A stretch of DNA of 64,000 nt from Steinernema hermaphroditum (Eukaryota > Nematoda > Chromadorea > Rhabditida > Steinernematidae): positions 14,880,001 to 14,944,000 of the forward strand of contig CM059622.1 in NCBI GenBank assembly GCA_030435675.1, written 5' to 3'. A program made the position numbers and the translations under genes. Shown in pieces: positions 11,603 through 21,836 of this stretch. Numbering within the stretch: position 1 is the first letter of the stretch; each line of letters begins with the position of its first letter. The notes beneath the pieces are model-generated. The model did not search any database. It saw nothing but the letters and a program-made list of their open reading frames with translations, and was not told the DNA's origin.

Positions 11603-12086
11603 GGGGACTGAATGGAGTCTTAGAAGAGCGAACACTGGGTTAATCGGCTCATAATAATGTTCCAAAATACTGAAGAACCGATTAGGAAGGTCGTGAATTT
11701 GAGTGGAAATTGAAAGACCTTGTAAAAGCCGAATGATCCTTATATTCAGTGATTTGATGGGATCAAAATTTCATGATTTTTATGCCTAGAGTGCCTTCTT
11801 ATGCTCATGTTTTACCGAATCAAGCTTTCCCATTCAATGTTCTTCCCTTTTGGGATATACAGAGCGGTTTAGGAAGATTAGAACACACCTACAAGACACA
11901 TAAATAATGTGGCAATGAAACACTCTTTAGCATGTCACGCAACAATCGTCCCATAATGCTCCCAGGACGATTGCATCTGTAACGGACCCACCATCTCCAT
12001 CCTCTCCCCGTTCAACCGAAAACGAAGGCAAATAGAACAGTTTATCGAACCTTAGATGTGATCGCCATCAAACGTTGCTTCTAAAA
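11603..12086. other. intergenic, nothing recognised
   Basis: AT-rich sequence lies between two small peptide genes. No coding frame or repeat is supported. Confidence 0.5.
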
Positions 12087-12377
12087 TCAATAAATGGGTC
12101 CCCTTGTTCTCCGACTTCTTCCGGCCCTCTGCAGGATCTCCCACGGCGCTCCGAGGCCGTCGCCGAATTTGACAAAAGGTTTCTGCACGTAGTGGTTCCA
12201 CTTGGGATCAGTGGCTTTCATCCTTTCGAGCACTCGCTTCACAAGGCTTTCGGTGGGGGCGTCTGGCGATCGGCGAATGTGGGCGATGATGGTTTCGTTT
12301 GGGTCGTCGGACTCGACGAGGCGAAGGGATTCGCTCGAAGCGACGATCAAGAGAAGGACAATGGGAATCTCGAACAT
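12087..12377 (-). CDS. secreted prepropeptide-like protein, HYV-PF-GLG-PW family, copy 1
   Basis: This 96-aa single-exon protein begins MFEIPIVLLLIVASSES, a clear signal peptide, and its ATG follows a TTTCAG acceptor. The C-terminal part, HYVQKPFVKFGDGLGAPW then EILQRAGRSRRTRG, matches the C-terminus of the protein at 27638-27907 (HYVRQPFDRLNQGLGTPW): ten of these 18 residues are identical. Dibasic or polybasic sites (VKR, RSRR) suggest proprotein cleavage. The protein has no cysteines, so it resembles a peptide precursor more than a toxin-like or antimicrobial fold. No family name is known to me; the role as a secreted signal is inference. Confidence 0.65.
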   Translation of the reverse strand: MFEIPIVLLLIVASSESLRLVESDDPNETIIAHIRRSPDAPTESLVKRVLERMKATDPKWNHYVQKPFVKFGDGLGAPWEILQRAGRSRRTRGPIY

Positions 12378-12499
12378 TGACAGCTCTGAAATTCGGAATC
12401 AGAGGCTTGTGAATGAAAATTGCCCTATTTACTGAGGGCCCGGTTACAAGCGTATCGCAATCCCAAACAGTTGCTTTTGGTAAATCTCGAAACGTACAC

Positions 12500-12750
12500 T
12501 ATAAGAAGACTCCTTACGACATGAGAAGTTTGCGAGACGTAGACAGCGAAGACGAGACGGGTGAGTGAGTGAGAAAAATCCCATTTCGGTCACTTATGTA
12601 ATGCCATCGAGCCGACGAAATCCGAGCCACGGAAGCGCTCTTTTCCGCCACCACTTCTCGGTCTTCGACGTCACAGAAGACTCTGTTGACATTTCGAAGA
12701 GCGGCCACCACCAAGACGAGTAATCTTAGCTGTTTTGAAGGTGTCAAATA
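12500..12750 (-). other. coding-like GC-rich patch downstream of kinase, unresolved
   Basis: On this strand one frame gives LRLLVLVVAALRN followed by an open stretch of about 77 codons. Another has an ATG giving 32 codons. Neither has a convincing start plus splice context. It may be the kinase 3' UTR, a 5' exon of the peptide gene at 12377, or chance. Confidence 0.2.
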
Positions 12751-12815
12751 CTAAATTTGGGATAGATCATTCTCACACCCGCCAACTCGCTAACCCCCAC
12801 ATCGACAAACAAATG

Positions 12816-14553
12816 TCACGAAGATGGTTCTTCGGGTCCCTCGTAGTGCTGATTCTCCCACTCGAACGTCTGCTCCGCCGTCGGACCCATCGCTTCGTTA
12901 AGCAGCGTCTGGATCAGCTTGTAGTCGGGCATCTGCGGATAGGCTTTGACGCCTTCGAGGTGGCGCGCGAACTCCAGAACTCCCTTGGGAAGATGTTGAA
13001 CGAATTCGGCCAACGGCGTGTTCCGCTTCTTGTTTGCGATCACGTCCGTTTCGGTGGCGTGGCGCCACGGGAGCGCTCCTTCGCCCAGCTCGACCAGCGT
13101 GTAGAACAGGCTCCACAGGTCGTCCACCGGGCCTTGCTCTTTCATGTCGTGCACGTTTAGGCTGACGTAGCGGAGCGTACCGCGGAAGCAGGCGAAGATG
13201 CGCTCTTTGCGGATAGCGCCATTTTCGAAGCGGTATTGTCGAGTCATTCCGTAGTCGAGCAGGTAGAGAACGTTCTGCTGGACGCTGGTGCAGCCGATCA
13301 CCATATTCATAGGTTTTATATCCCTGAAAAAGTGAATGTCATTAGTCAATACAACTGAATAGCATCATTATCAGAATACGAGTACTACTATGACTGATTT
13401 TTGAGCTGAGCGACAATAAATACACATATGGAAACAGAAAATATAAAATTCCTCCCAAATTTGAACGTTATTAGTCAATACAACTGATTAGCAGAATACG
13501 AGTACTACGGAATTAGACGAAAAGAGATTTTCGAACTGGACGACAACAAATATACATATAGAAACAGAAATCCTACACTCTCCTTCCAAATCTGCCATAA
13601 TTCGTCCCAAACTATCATCGCCTCGCTAATCGCAAACCTACCGATGGATGAAGCCGATATTATGAAGATTGTAAACAGCCTGAATGCCCTGGAGAGCAAT
13701 ACGAATCGCCGTACTGGCGGTGAAACGCTTCTTCGGCTGCCGTTTCCGCAAATCCGTCAGGTTCCGGCCGAGCATCTCCATTATTAGAAACATAAATCCA
13801 TTATACGTTCCGCTACCAATCTAAACGCTATTTTCAGCACACAAAAGAATTAGCGACAAGTATACCAGCGTAGGAGCGTGACCCGTGCCACGAAGTGCTT
13901 TCAAAACACGCTGTTCCAGAATCATCCGTCCGGCATCCGGTCCTTCCGGCTCCACTTTGATAGCAACGGTCTTGTTGTCGGCCTGAAATGCACAGACATG
14001 AATATGATTCAGCAGCGCCAGCTCACCTGATCAATAGCTGTGTAAATCTGTCCAAATGCGCCGCCGGTCTTCATCAATCCAACGAGGAAACGTTTGTTCA
14101 GCACGGTTCCCGGTTTCAGATGTGGCGGAGCATATTTTCCACGCGCAATTACCGGTGCGGGGTTCGCCGGGACTGCAGCAACTAAAGGCGGAGTGCCCTG
14201 AAAATAAGAATATGCAGAAATTATAAAACCCGATCACTTACCGAACGTTTCTTTTTCGACTGTCGTGACTTCTTAGGGATACTATCTTTGTCCGTAGTAC
14301 CTTTCTTCTTTTTACTTCCGCGCCTTGACTCTTTCTCCGGCTTTCGCTCCACTGGCACTTGATCTCCATCCGGTTTCTTCTGTTCCTTCCGATTTTCTTC
14401 TTCTTCACTGGACGGCGGAGTCACCTCAGCCAGATCAGGGCGACAGGCAGCCTTGATGTCCGGATCGTTGTGGTCGACGAGTGTTGAGGGCTTCTTTGCG
14501 ACCGCGCCATCGGTCACCTCTTTCGAGAGTTTCTGATCATCGCCTTGTTTGTC
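12816..14553 (-). CDS. CK1/TTBK-type protein kinase (5' end incomplete)
   Basis: Five exons are resolved: 14553-14242, 14197-14027, 13982-13866, 13820-13642 and 13323-12816, about 428 codons. The first exon follows a GTTCAG acceptor and lacks an ATG, so a 5' exon is missing. The N-terminal 100 residues are charged and Lys/Glu-rich. The kinase domain has a Gly loop (GGAFGQIYTA), the VAIK lysine, a catalytic loop HRDIKPMN, and FRGTLRYVSLNVH and DDLWSLFYTLVE, the latter two typical of tau-tubulin kinases and of the large CK1/TTBL set in nematodes. The metal-binding motif is DYG instead of DFG (LLDYGMTRQY). Catalytic residues are present, so it is probably active on Ser/Thr. Confidence 0.85.
13336..13575. 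repeat. imperfect tandem repeat inside kinase intron 4
   Basis: Two diverged units, about 13336-13445 and 13468-13575, share ATTAGTCAATACAACTGA, then AGAATACGAGTACTAC, then ACATATNGAAACAGAAA. The intron is otherwise longer than its neighbours, so the duplication accounts for much of its length. Confidence 0.7.
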
Positions 14554-14937
14554 CTGAACGCCGAGAATCGTCGAAAAGGGGAGAGAAAAAAAGGCGGGCA
14601 AACCTTTGTTCCATCTCGAACATTCGGTGGAGTTCGCATCGCGGTAGGCAGATGCTTAACCGACCTCTTCGCGAGGGAGTCAAATGACAAATGAGCGCAG
14701 AGAGTCGTTTGCAGAGGCCTGTCTGATTTGGAAGCAGTTCTCTCTGCAGACTAGATTCGACAGTGTAGTGAATACAGTCTGGTAGAATGCAGCACTTACA
14801 CAAGCGATACATACTTGTGCCAATTCCTCCTCGACGCAACCTGCGACCATGATTGATGACAGAGACCGATTTATTCGCGATTAGATGAATTAGACGTCCC
14901 GGTGAGGCATATCCGAGCCGACTCGCCCTCCATTGAC

Positions 14938-15009
14938 GCGTCTGTGGTGTAATGGTCAGCATGGTTGCCTTCCAAGCAATCGACAGGGGTTCGATTCCCC
15001 TCAGACGCA
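14938..15009 (+). tRNA. tRNA-Gly (TCC)
   Basis: This 72-nt cloverleaf has acceptor GCGTCTG/CAGACGC, anticodon stem GTTGC/GCAAT with loop CTTCCAA (anticodon TCC), and T-arm AGGGGTTCGATTCCCCT. A T-rich stretch follows. Confidence 0.95.
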
Positions 15010-15249
15010 TGAGTTTCTTTTCCTTTTTTTACCCTGCAGGGCCGGGTGGACTTGGGAGTCTTCTCTCGCCCATGGGACGCATGAAATGTTTCAAATTTCT
15101 TCGTTTCTTCATATTCTACACTTTATGGAGTGCTGTACTTTTAAGTTTGGAACCCGTAAATCCTTGCATAGCAGAACGTCTCAATCGCATATAAGATATT
15201 TATTCTGGAACAGAACAGAAGTCAAGTTATACGAACAATCGGGTGAATT

Positions 15250-17539
15250 CTAAGGTTCATCATCGTCTTCTGAAAATAAAGAATCTTCTGAGTCGCTATA
15301 ACAAGATGGAAAACTCAGGTCGTCACGAAACTGCACACTACCATCGTCATAGTCTACAGCACACTCTAGGTATGATCCATTTGGTTTCGACCAAGTAATA
15401 TACAAGATACGATATTCACGAAAAGATCGCCATTCTTCGCGTCTGGTGATGTCCGCTGGGACCGTGATCCCCATCAGCTCATCCCTGGTAAACCCAATGG
15501 TCCCAGAAAGGTTGCCACAATGAGCCCCTTCTATCCACAGACGAAGAACGGTCTGCGCGATCTTGATCGAAACTTTACAACCACCAAAAAAGGTGTGTTG
15601 TAAACTCTTACAACCATCAAACTTCATCTTGCGAGTAATGATAAGATCGAAAACGAGTTGCTCCATTTCGTCGCTTTCGGGCCAGGTACCGTGAAGTCTA
15701 CAGTACCGAAACTGAGCATTATTCTTCGCTTGAGTGGCTAAGAAGGCTTCACTTTCCGGACCGAGGTAGGGGATGCTGAGATGATAGAACGAGGAGAGGT
15801 GCCGGAAGAGCTCGAGATACTCTAGCCCTGTTTCCCGTCCGCAATCTCGATCGATGTACAGGGTGTTCCATAAGTTCTGTAACGCCTAAAAATGGCTATA
15901 TCTCGACGAAAATCCAACGGATTCGCGTGAAAATTGGTACACCTATAAAAGAGAACCAGGAGAACAATTATCTATAACGATTAATTGAAATTGCCACATT
16001 CACTGGGAGAAAAGGCTTCAAGAAGTTTTCTAAAATTCTTCGTCGTGGCCACGAGCAGTTCATCGCCTATGCTCGCTCCAGAGATCGCTTCAGACTGTTT
16101 AAGCTAGTGTGCTGGATTCGCGAGACTTCACTCTCCAAGAATCCATAGATGGCATAGTCCAGTGGGCTCAGGTCGGCGCTAATAAAGGGCCACATGTACT
16201 TGCTAAACTAACTTGGGGCAGATCTGATTCACGACCTCCATCGATAATTTCGGTCCATGCACCGGAATCAACTCTTTCCGGAACACCTAATTATCGTTTT
16301 TAAAGTGTTCCTAAGTGAATCTTGCCACATATGCCTTCAAATTCCATTCTTGATAGATTTTCGAATCAATCCTGACCCCTTTTTGGATAAAAATGGGTTT
16401 CGTTTGGCCCATCCCGCATATTTTAGCGCATACCATTACGGACTTCGATGCGAAATGGTTCCTTTTGAACTCAACAGACCGAGAAGAACCTGCTTCATGG
16501 AAAACTCACTCGTTATGCTGATTTGGGAATAATTTAATCGAAAAAATTAATTGATCCGTGAACAGGAGTCAACGAATTTCTTTGCTCGTGGCCGCGGCTA
16601 TCAGACTCTTCCATTTTTCCCTTCTATACTTCTTTCTGTGATGCGTCGGCACGTATCCAGTGGATTTTCTGGGCGAGATTAGCTTCAGGTTATCGTTCAC
16701 AATGCATTAGGTGGATGGTTTCAATATTTTTGGAATCCAAGGCCATTTTTCTAATGTAGCACTCCGGATTTCGCTCAAATCGCTTTTTCACAGCTTAAAT
16801 CATCAATCTGGTTCGTGCACTCTTCGGTCTTTCACTTCTAGGACTAGGTTCTATGAATTTCGCGGCTTCAGAAAGGCGCAGAAGTCGTTTCGCTGCCGTA
16901 CAAGCTTTCCGCGAGCCAGATTCATCACCCTTCCAATGTCCGATTTTGACCTCCTTCCGCGAAATACGAAACGGCCGCGAAACTCTTTTCTTTGGAGGCC
17001 ATGACAAATTCTTATAATATTGCGGAATATCAGGGAAACAGTGGATATAAGATAAAAAGGGCCAAGAAAAACGCAGTAAACGTCAAAATAAGTGAAAAGC
17101 AAAAAAATCAACTCAAAACACACATTTTGAAATCCGTTACAGAACTTATGGAACACCCTGTACAGTAAACTGTGAGGCATTGGACGTGAGTTAAGGAAGG
17201 GAAAAAGGCGAGTTATGAGCTCCTTCTTGGACGTTCGAAATCTGTGTTCGCTGGCTGATCTCTCTTCGGTATACACACCGTGAAATCTCAGGAAGCGCCG
17301 ATCCATGGAAAGCAACTCGTCCATCGTCTCTGGCCCTTTTCCATGAAATGCGCCGTCGAAAAGACTGCACATCCACTCTCAATCTACGTCTTTCCAAATG
17401 GTGACTGACACTTCGTGACATATTCTTCGGCGGCACTCTTCCACAATCCCGTCAGTTTCCTCGCCATCTTACAACTCCAGCTGTATTCGCACAGAGTCCA
17501 AAAGACATCGTGACAGAATTCAAACGGAACAGAATCCAT
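15250..17539 (-). pseudogene. broken copy of unknown nematode family, split by a mariner-like element
   Basis: The N-terminal part (17539 down to about 17163) and C-terminal part (15858 down to 15250) align closely with the intact neighbour at 17750-18709, starting MDSVPFEFCHDVFW against MDSVPYEFCHDVFW. The body is interrupted at 15859-17160 by a TA-flanked transposon. Near 17400-17420 the copy has also lost bases relative to the intact gene and shifts frame into a stop. Flanking sequence (17540-17740 versus 18718-18900) is duplicated too, so this is a tandem duplicate that decayed. The C-terminal 138 codons are still open but probably not expressed as a functional protein. Confidence 0.85.
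15859..17160 (-). mobile_element. mariner/Tc1-like DNA transposon, decayed
   Basis: The terminal inverted repeats begin CAGGGTGTTCCATAAG and are bounded by TA on both sides (15857-15858 and 17161-17162), the target duplication of this superfamily. The length, about 1302 bp, is normal for mariner. On the - strand the remnants of a transposase are seen: an N-terminal helix-turn-helix region near 17007-16800 (LSEAAKFI, RPKSARTR) and the block DLSPLDYAIYGF near 16170-16130, matching the SPDLNPLDY motif before the last catalytic Asp. No continuous frame remains, so it cannot encode an active transposase. Confidence 0.88.
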
Positions 17540-17749
17540 CATAAGATAGCCTGGAAGCGGTTACGAAAGTAGTAATCCTCTTTGTTCACGCTGCAACACG
17601 ACCACAGTTCTGAATTACACAAAGCACGAAGAGGCACGTTCTACAGAGCTTCCCTAGTTTCCACGTGTTTCAATCGATACACTAAATTTCATGTCATTCT
17701 CAAGTTGTCACCGCGATCATTCGTATTTTGAAGCACAGAAGCTATTTAT

Positions 17750-18709
17750 TCAGGGGTAAAGTTCATCATCGTCTTCTGAGTCGCTCAAGTCAGTTATACC
17801 TATGCTTTTAGTCATGTCACAAAATCTCACAGTACCATCGGCACATACAGGATCACACCGTAGGTACGATCCATCTGGTTTCGACCAAGTAATATACATC
17901 TCACGATTTCCACGAAAAGCATACCATTCTTCGCGTGTGGTGATATGCGCTGGCACCGCGATTTCCATCAGTTCATCCTTGGTAACCCCAGCGGGCCCAT
18001 AGGAGTATCCACAACAAACTCCTGCGATCCACAGCCGAAGAACGGTTTGCGCGATCTTGATTGTAACCTTGCAATGCTCAAACGTAATGTTGCGAGTAAT
18101 GAGAAGATCGACAATGAGTTGCTCCATTTCATCGCTTTCAGGCCAAGTACCGTAAAGTGCGCATGAACCAAACCGAGTATTATTCTTCGCTTGAGTGGCT
18201 AGGAAGGCTTCACTTTCCGGGCCGAGGTAGGGAAAGTTGAGACGATAGTACGAGGAGAGGTGGTGGAAGAGCTCGAGATACTCTAGTCCTGTTTCCCTTC
18301 CGCAATCTTGATCGATGTGCAGCGTACTGTAGGGCATTGGACGTGAGTTGAGGTAGGGAAAAAGGCGAGTTATGAGCTCCTTCTTGGACGTTTGAAATCT
18401 GCGTTCCTCAGCGTATACCTCGCTGGCATACAAGTCTTGAAATCTTACGAAGCGCCGATCCATGGAAAGCAACTCGTCCATCGTCTTTGGGACTTTTCCA
18501 TTAAATCCACCGGCGAAAAAACTGTACATCCATTCACCATCTACGTTTTTCCAAATGGTGACTGACACCATTTGGACATTTTTGACATATTCTTCGGCGG
18601 CACTCTTCCACAATCCCGTCAGTTTCTTCGCGATCTTCTTACAACTCCATCTGTATTCGCACAGAGTCCAAAAGACGTCGTGACAGAATTCGTACGGAAC
18701 AGAATCCAT
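17750..18709 (-). CDS. uncharacterised nematode family protein (MDxxPYxFC type), copy 2
   Basis: This intact single-exon frame of 319 aa starts at ATG 18709. Hallmarks shared with copies at 38742-39767 and 50416-51417 are an N-terminal MDSVPYEFCHDVFW, a TIWK...GEW strand pair, the SMDRRFVRF block, a KKELITRLFPYLNSRPMP segment, ESEAFLATQAKNN, and a late PAHITTREEW...ITWSKPDGSYL element ending in an acidic tail. There is no signal peptide, TM segment or known catalytic motif. It looks like a cytoplasmic or nuclear protein of a lineage-specific, F-box-gene-like multicopy family. The function is unknown to me. Confidence 0.85.
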   Translation of the reverse strand: MDSVPYEFCHDVFWTLCEYRWSCKKIAKKLTGLWKSAAEEYVKNVQMVSVTIWKNVDGEWMYSFFAGGFNGKVPKTMDELLSMDRRFVRFQDLYASEVYAEERRFQTSKKELITRLFPYLNSRPMPYSTLHIDQDCGRETGLEYLELFHHLSSYYRLNFPYLGPESEAFLATQAKNNTRFGSCALYGTWPESDEMEQLIVDLLITRNITFEHCKVTIKIAQTVLRLWIAGVCCGYSYGPAGVTKDELMEIAVPAHITTREEWYAFRGNREMYITWSKPDGSYLRCDPVCADGTVRFCDMTKSIGITDLSDSEDDDELYP

Positions 18710-19063
18710 CGAAGAGAGCCTAAAAAGGGAATCAAAGTGTCAATTCTCCTTGTTCACACAGTAACACGGTCACTGTTCTGGATCACGCGAAGCACGAAGA
18801 TGCACTATAGAGCTTCCTAGTTTTCTCAACGGTTCCACGTGTTTCAATCGATACACATCCTCTTGGTGTCATTCTCAAGTTGTCACCACGAAGATTCGTA
18901 TTTTTCGCCCATTGTGTTTTGCCTGATCATAAGAAACGATTATGAAACAAAGTTTATTTTAAAATAAACTTAAACCAAACAAAATCATTAAATAAGCAAG
19001 CAGACGAATGGCGGATAGCGAACGACGGACGCGTTGAAGCAAATGAATCGGAGAGCTTTCTAT

Positions 19064-19960
19064 CTAACTGATCTTGACATATGTAGCTTGCGTACAGGAT
19101 GGCGCGATTACAGAAGCAGTCATGCGCGGACAGTCCTCGACCTCAAATAGCCCATTTTTGACGACCACGCAAAGCTGCAGTTCTTTGACAAACCAGGCAC
19201 CCTAAAAGAGAATGAATCGCTGGTAAAATGCTATGTCGTATACCTTGGCTTTTGACATAGCACACTGGATCTTCAGCTTGGTACTGAAAGCTGTGGGAAC
19301 CACAGTGACCGGAACTGAGTTCCCGTGGTATTGTCGCGCCAGAGCAGCAAATTCATTGCGGATCGACACTGCTTTGGGACTCTTGAAAGCGAAGATTCCG
19401 GCTTTGAAGTAGTCCTCCTGGGACAAGATATCACCGTGTTTATTGAACTCGTGGCTCCTAAAGGCGAGTCGTCCGTCTCTAGAGAATTCCCATCAATCAT
19501 ACCAGAACGCTTCATTGCCGTTCACGTCGGTCAGGTTGGGCCAGTGGACTTCCAATTCAGAGATGATGCGCTTGTCGGTGACCGAAAATGGGATCGTCCT
19601 GCTAAGAGTTTTCCGAACCCTGAAATGAGTTTTTCAGTAATGGAAGCAGGCACTCTGTTCTTACCATAGACCATGTACACTTAAAATTTCTCTGGTGATG
19701 GAATTCTGGGACCAAAAGTTTCGGTTGCTCAATGCCAAGGTGATCCTTCCTGAGATGGGGGTTTTGGTTGCCAACGTTGCCGGAGCCATAGTGGGGAGTG
19801 GAGCGGACTCAGAGTTCGTCTTCGACACGACCGCATCGAGTCGGTCCTTCGGTGATGTCCCATTGAAGTAGTCGACGATGGAAGGCGACCAAAGGTTGTA
19901 CCGAGGACCAGCGAGGACGTCGTGGGCAGCAACAGCGAGGAAAAAGAAGAGGAGGGCCAT
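19064..19960 (-). CDS. divergent secreted RNase T2-family protein
   Basis: Four exons, 19960-19665, 19619-19503, 19457-19244 and 19201-19064, encode about 254 aa. A signal peptide, MALLFFFLAVAAHDVLAG, is followed by a Ser/Thr/Pro-rich stretch. The two catalytic signatures of RNase T2 are present: CAS1 as SVHGLW and CAS2 as FWSHEFNKHG, preceded by ISELEVHWPNL. The usual Cys after KHG is replaced (HGDI) and no Cys occurs before residue about 200. Four C-terminal cysteines (KIQC, QLC, VEDC, APSC) are kept. RNase T2 enzymes degrade RNA in lysosomes or outside the cell; both catalytic His and the Glu are retained, so activity is plausible. Canonical family members carry several more disulphides. 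Confidence 0.82.
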
Positions 19961-20004
19961 CTTGGATGGTGCCTCGGTGAGTGTCGCATGAGCTTCAGGC
20001 CCTG

Positions 20005-20011
20005 TTTTATA
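20005..20011 (-). promoter_or_regulatory. TATA box of RNase T2-like gene
   Basis: TATAAAA on the - strand sits about 45-50 bp before the start codon at 19960. Confidence 0.5.
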
Positions 20012-20029
20012 TTCAACGTCTTACTTATC

Positions 20030-20745
20030 AAAATTCACTTTTCAAACAATAAATTTTATGTGTTTCACCGTCGAAATGAGATTTTCAAATGAACACCTGT
20101 GTTGAAGCACCCTTCTGAATTGGTTCTGTGTCGAAATCGCCCAGTTTCATTTCATCGAAAGGAGACAAATCCTATGTAGGCATGGCAAAATAAAAAGACA
20201 TTTTGTCGTGTCTTCTTTCAGTTTCTGCCTGCGATTGTTTTCATGGTCTTGTTTGTTAGACACATATGAACTTTGGGATTTTTCATTTGAGTCGATCGGT
20301 TGGGTCGTCCGTTCGATCTCTCAGCAATGAGCTGATTGAACGGTTGCTCCTGGCTACCGTTGTTGGTGAGGTTCTTACTAATCACCCCGCTCCACTTTGT
20401 CGGGACGGGCAGAAATCCGAACCAGATCTCGCCGAGCAGACAGTTAGAACTGTCCGCTCCGGTTGATTATCCGCTTCACGGCGTCGAAAAGTACGGGGGG
20501 CACATTCCAAATGGGCACATTCCTAAGCGGGAGCCTAAGCCACCCAGCCTGGATGCTAGCCTTACGCAAAATTAATACGGGGCTCGCTTTGCTCGCCTGC
20601 AACCTCAAATATCTGGGCATAAGCCTAAGGTCTTGGAGCCAGGCGGTAAATGAAAGTGGCGGTAAACTTTTGGCGGTAATTTTTTTGACGGTATTTTACT
20701 AACACGGGTACTTTTGTATACTTTTTGTTGATAAGTTTCAATGGC
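20030..20745. other. intergenic, no gene supported
   Basis: Short open frames occur on the + strand (20266-20575) but lack codon bias, splice sites or homology that I can recognise. A few short GGCGGTAA repeats occur at about 20640-20690. Confidence 0.4.
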
Positions 20746-20818
20746 GCCCGGTTAGCTCAGTCGGTAGAGCACCAGACTCTTAATCTGGCTGTCGCGGGTT
20801 CGAGCCCCGCATCGGGCT
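20746..20818 (+). tRNA. tRNA-Lys (CTT)
   Basis: This 73-nt cloverleaf has acceptor GCCCGGT/ATCGGGC, D-arm TAGCTCAGTCGGTAGAGCA, anticodon stem CAGA with loop CTCTTAA (anticodon CTT), and T-arm CGGGTTCGAGCCCCG. Confidence 0.95.
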
Positions 20819-21836
20819 AACATTTTTCATCTTCTTTTCCCATGTCCACTCAAACCGGTATTTTCAAGGTTCTCGCGTTGATGAAACGATTCCGGTGGAG
20901 ACAAAGAATGCAGATGTGTGCCCGCCAAGGACTCATTCTTTTTCCTCAAAGGCGTTGAACCTCTTATCACAACATTCGCTTCTCCAGAGCAAAATCCGAA
21001 TTGATTGGTCGTTTTCTGCACTCCGTCGACCCGACCGTCATCTTCTCCCCCTCCAACCGTTATCAGATCGCGCCAAGGTTGTTGCATTCCCGTAATCGTA
21101 CACGTTCGCGACTCACGACGGCGACGTCAGCGGAGGCGCCTTAAACGCCGCCGTAAAACGGTCTCTTCTCCATCTTCGCGCTGTTTGTCAGTGCAGCAGG
21201 GGTTTGGGCAAACTTTGCTGACCTTGAGCACCGCTTGCAACGGCACCATCAACAGCAGCAGCGGCTCCTCGGCCAGGTAGCTACCGCGCTTCATCGATTG
21301 ACCTTTGCCCCTTGCGCACTTCATCCTCCTATCACTCCCGTGTTACAGCACGCGCCCCACCGACTTTTTGTGCCACCGTTGTCCGCGCCCGTCGACCCCT
21401 TCAGCGCCGCGCGAACAGTCCGCCGTTTGCATTATGCATTACGCCGGTGCGTCGTCGACGGCGATAACTCATCGTTTCAGCGCCGCTCCTTCGCCGCTCC
21501 TCCGGTCTCCATATTTGCATTTCTTCGCCCGTGTCTCATCGCCTCTTCGCGCTCTTTCCGCTTACGGCGCCATCGTACACACTCACTTTAGCTCGTAAAT
21601 TCTGTACTATATGGATGGCCCTCAATGGTTTGCCTTCAAGCTTGGACGGAAGGGCCTTCTCCAAGGATCTGTTTTATTTCTTTTTTCGAAAGATGTTGCT
21701 ATTTAAAATTCATCCATATCGATCACCCCTGTACAGTTTTATGAGTTGTTGTGGCGGCGTTATCCCAAAGAAGTAGAGATCTGTGATCAATTGGAACCCT
21801 CAATAATGTTCCTCGCACTTTTTGGAGTGTTTATGT
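20819..21836. other. intergenic upstream of lam-3 with GC-rich patch
   Basis: The stretch 21090-21600 is CpG-rich and holds overlapping open frames on the + strand, one starting MPLAHFILLSLPC at 21305. None has the marks of a conserved protein. It may be a promoter or a non-coding first exon of lam-3. Confidence 0.35.

Noticed and set aside
21235..21598. Overlapping open frames in the GC-rich patch upstream of lam-3
   Set aside because: Several frames are open at once because of base composition; no family features or splice context.
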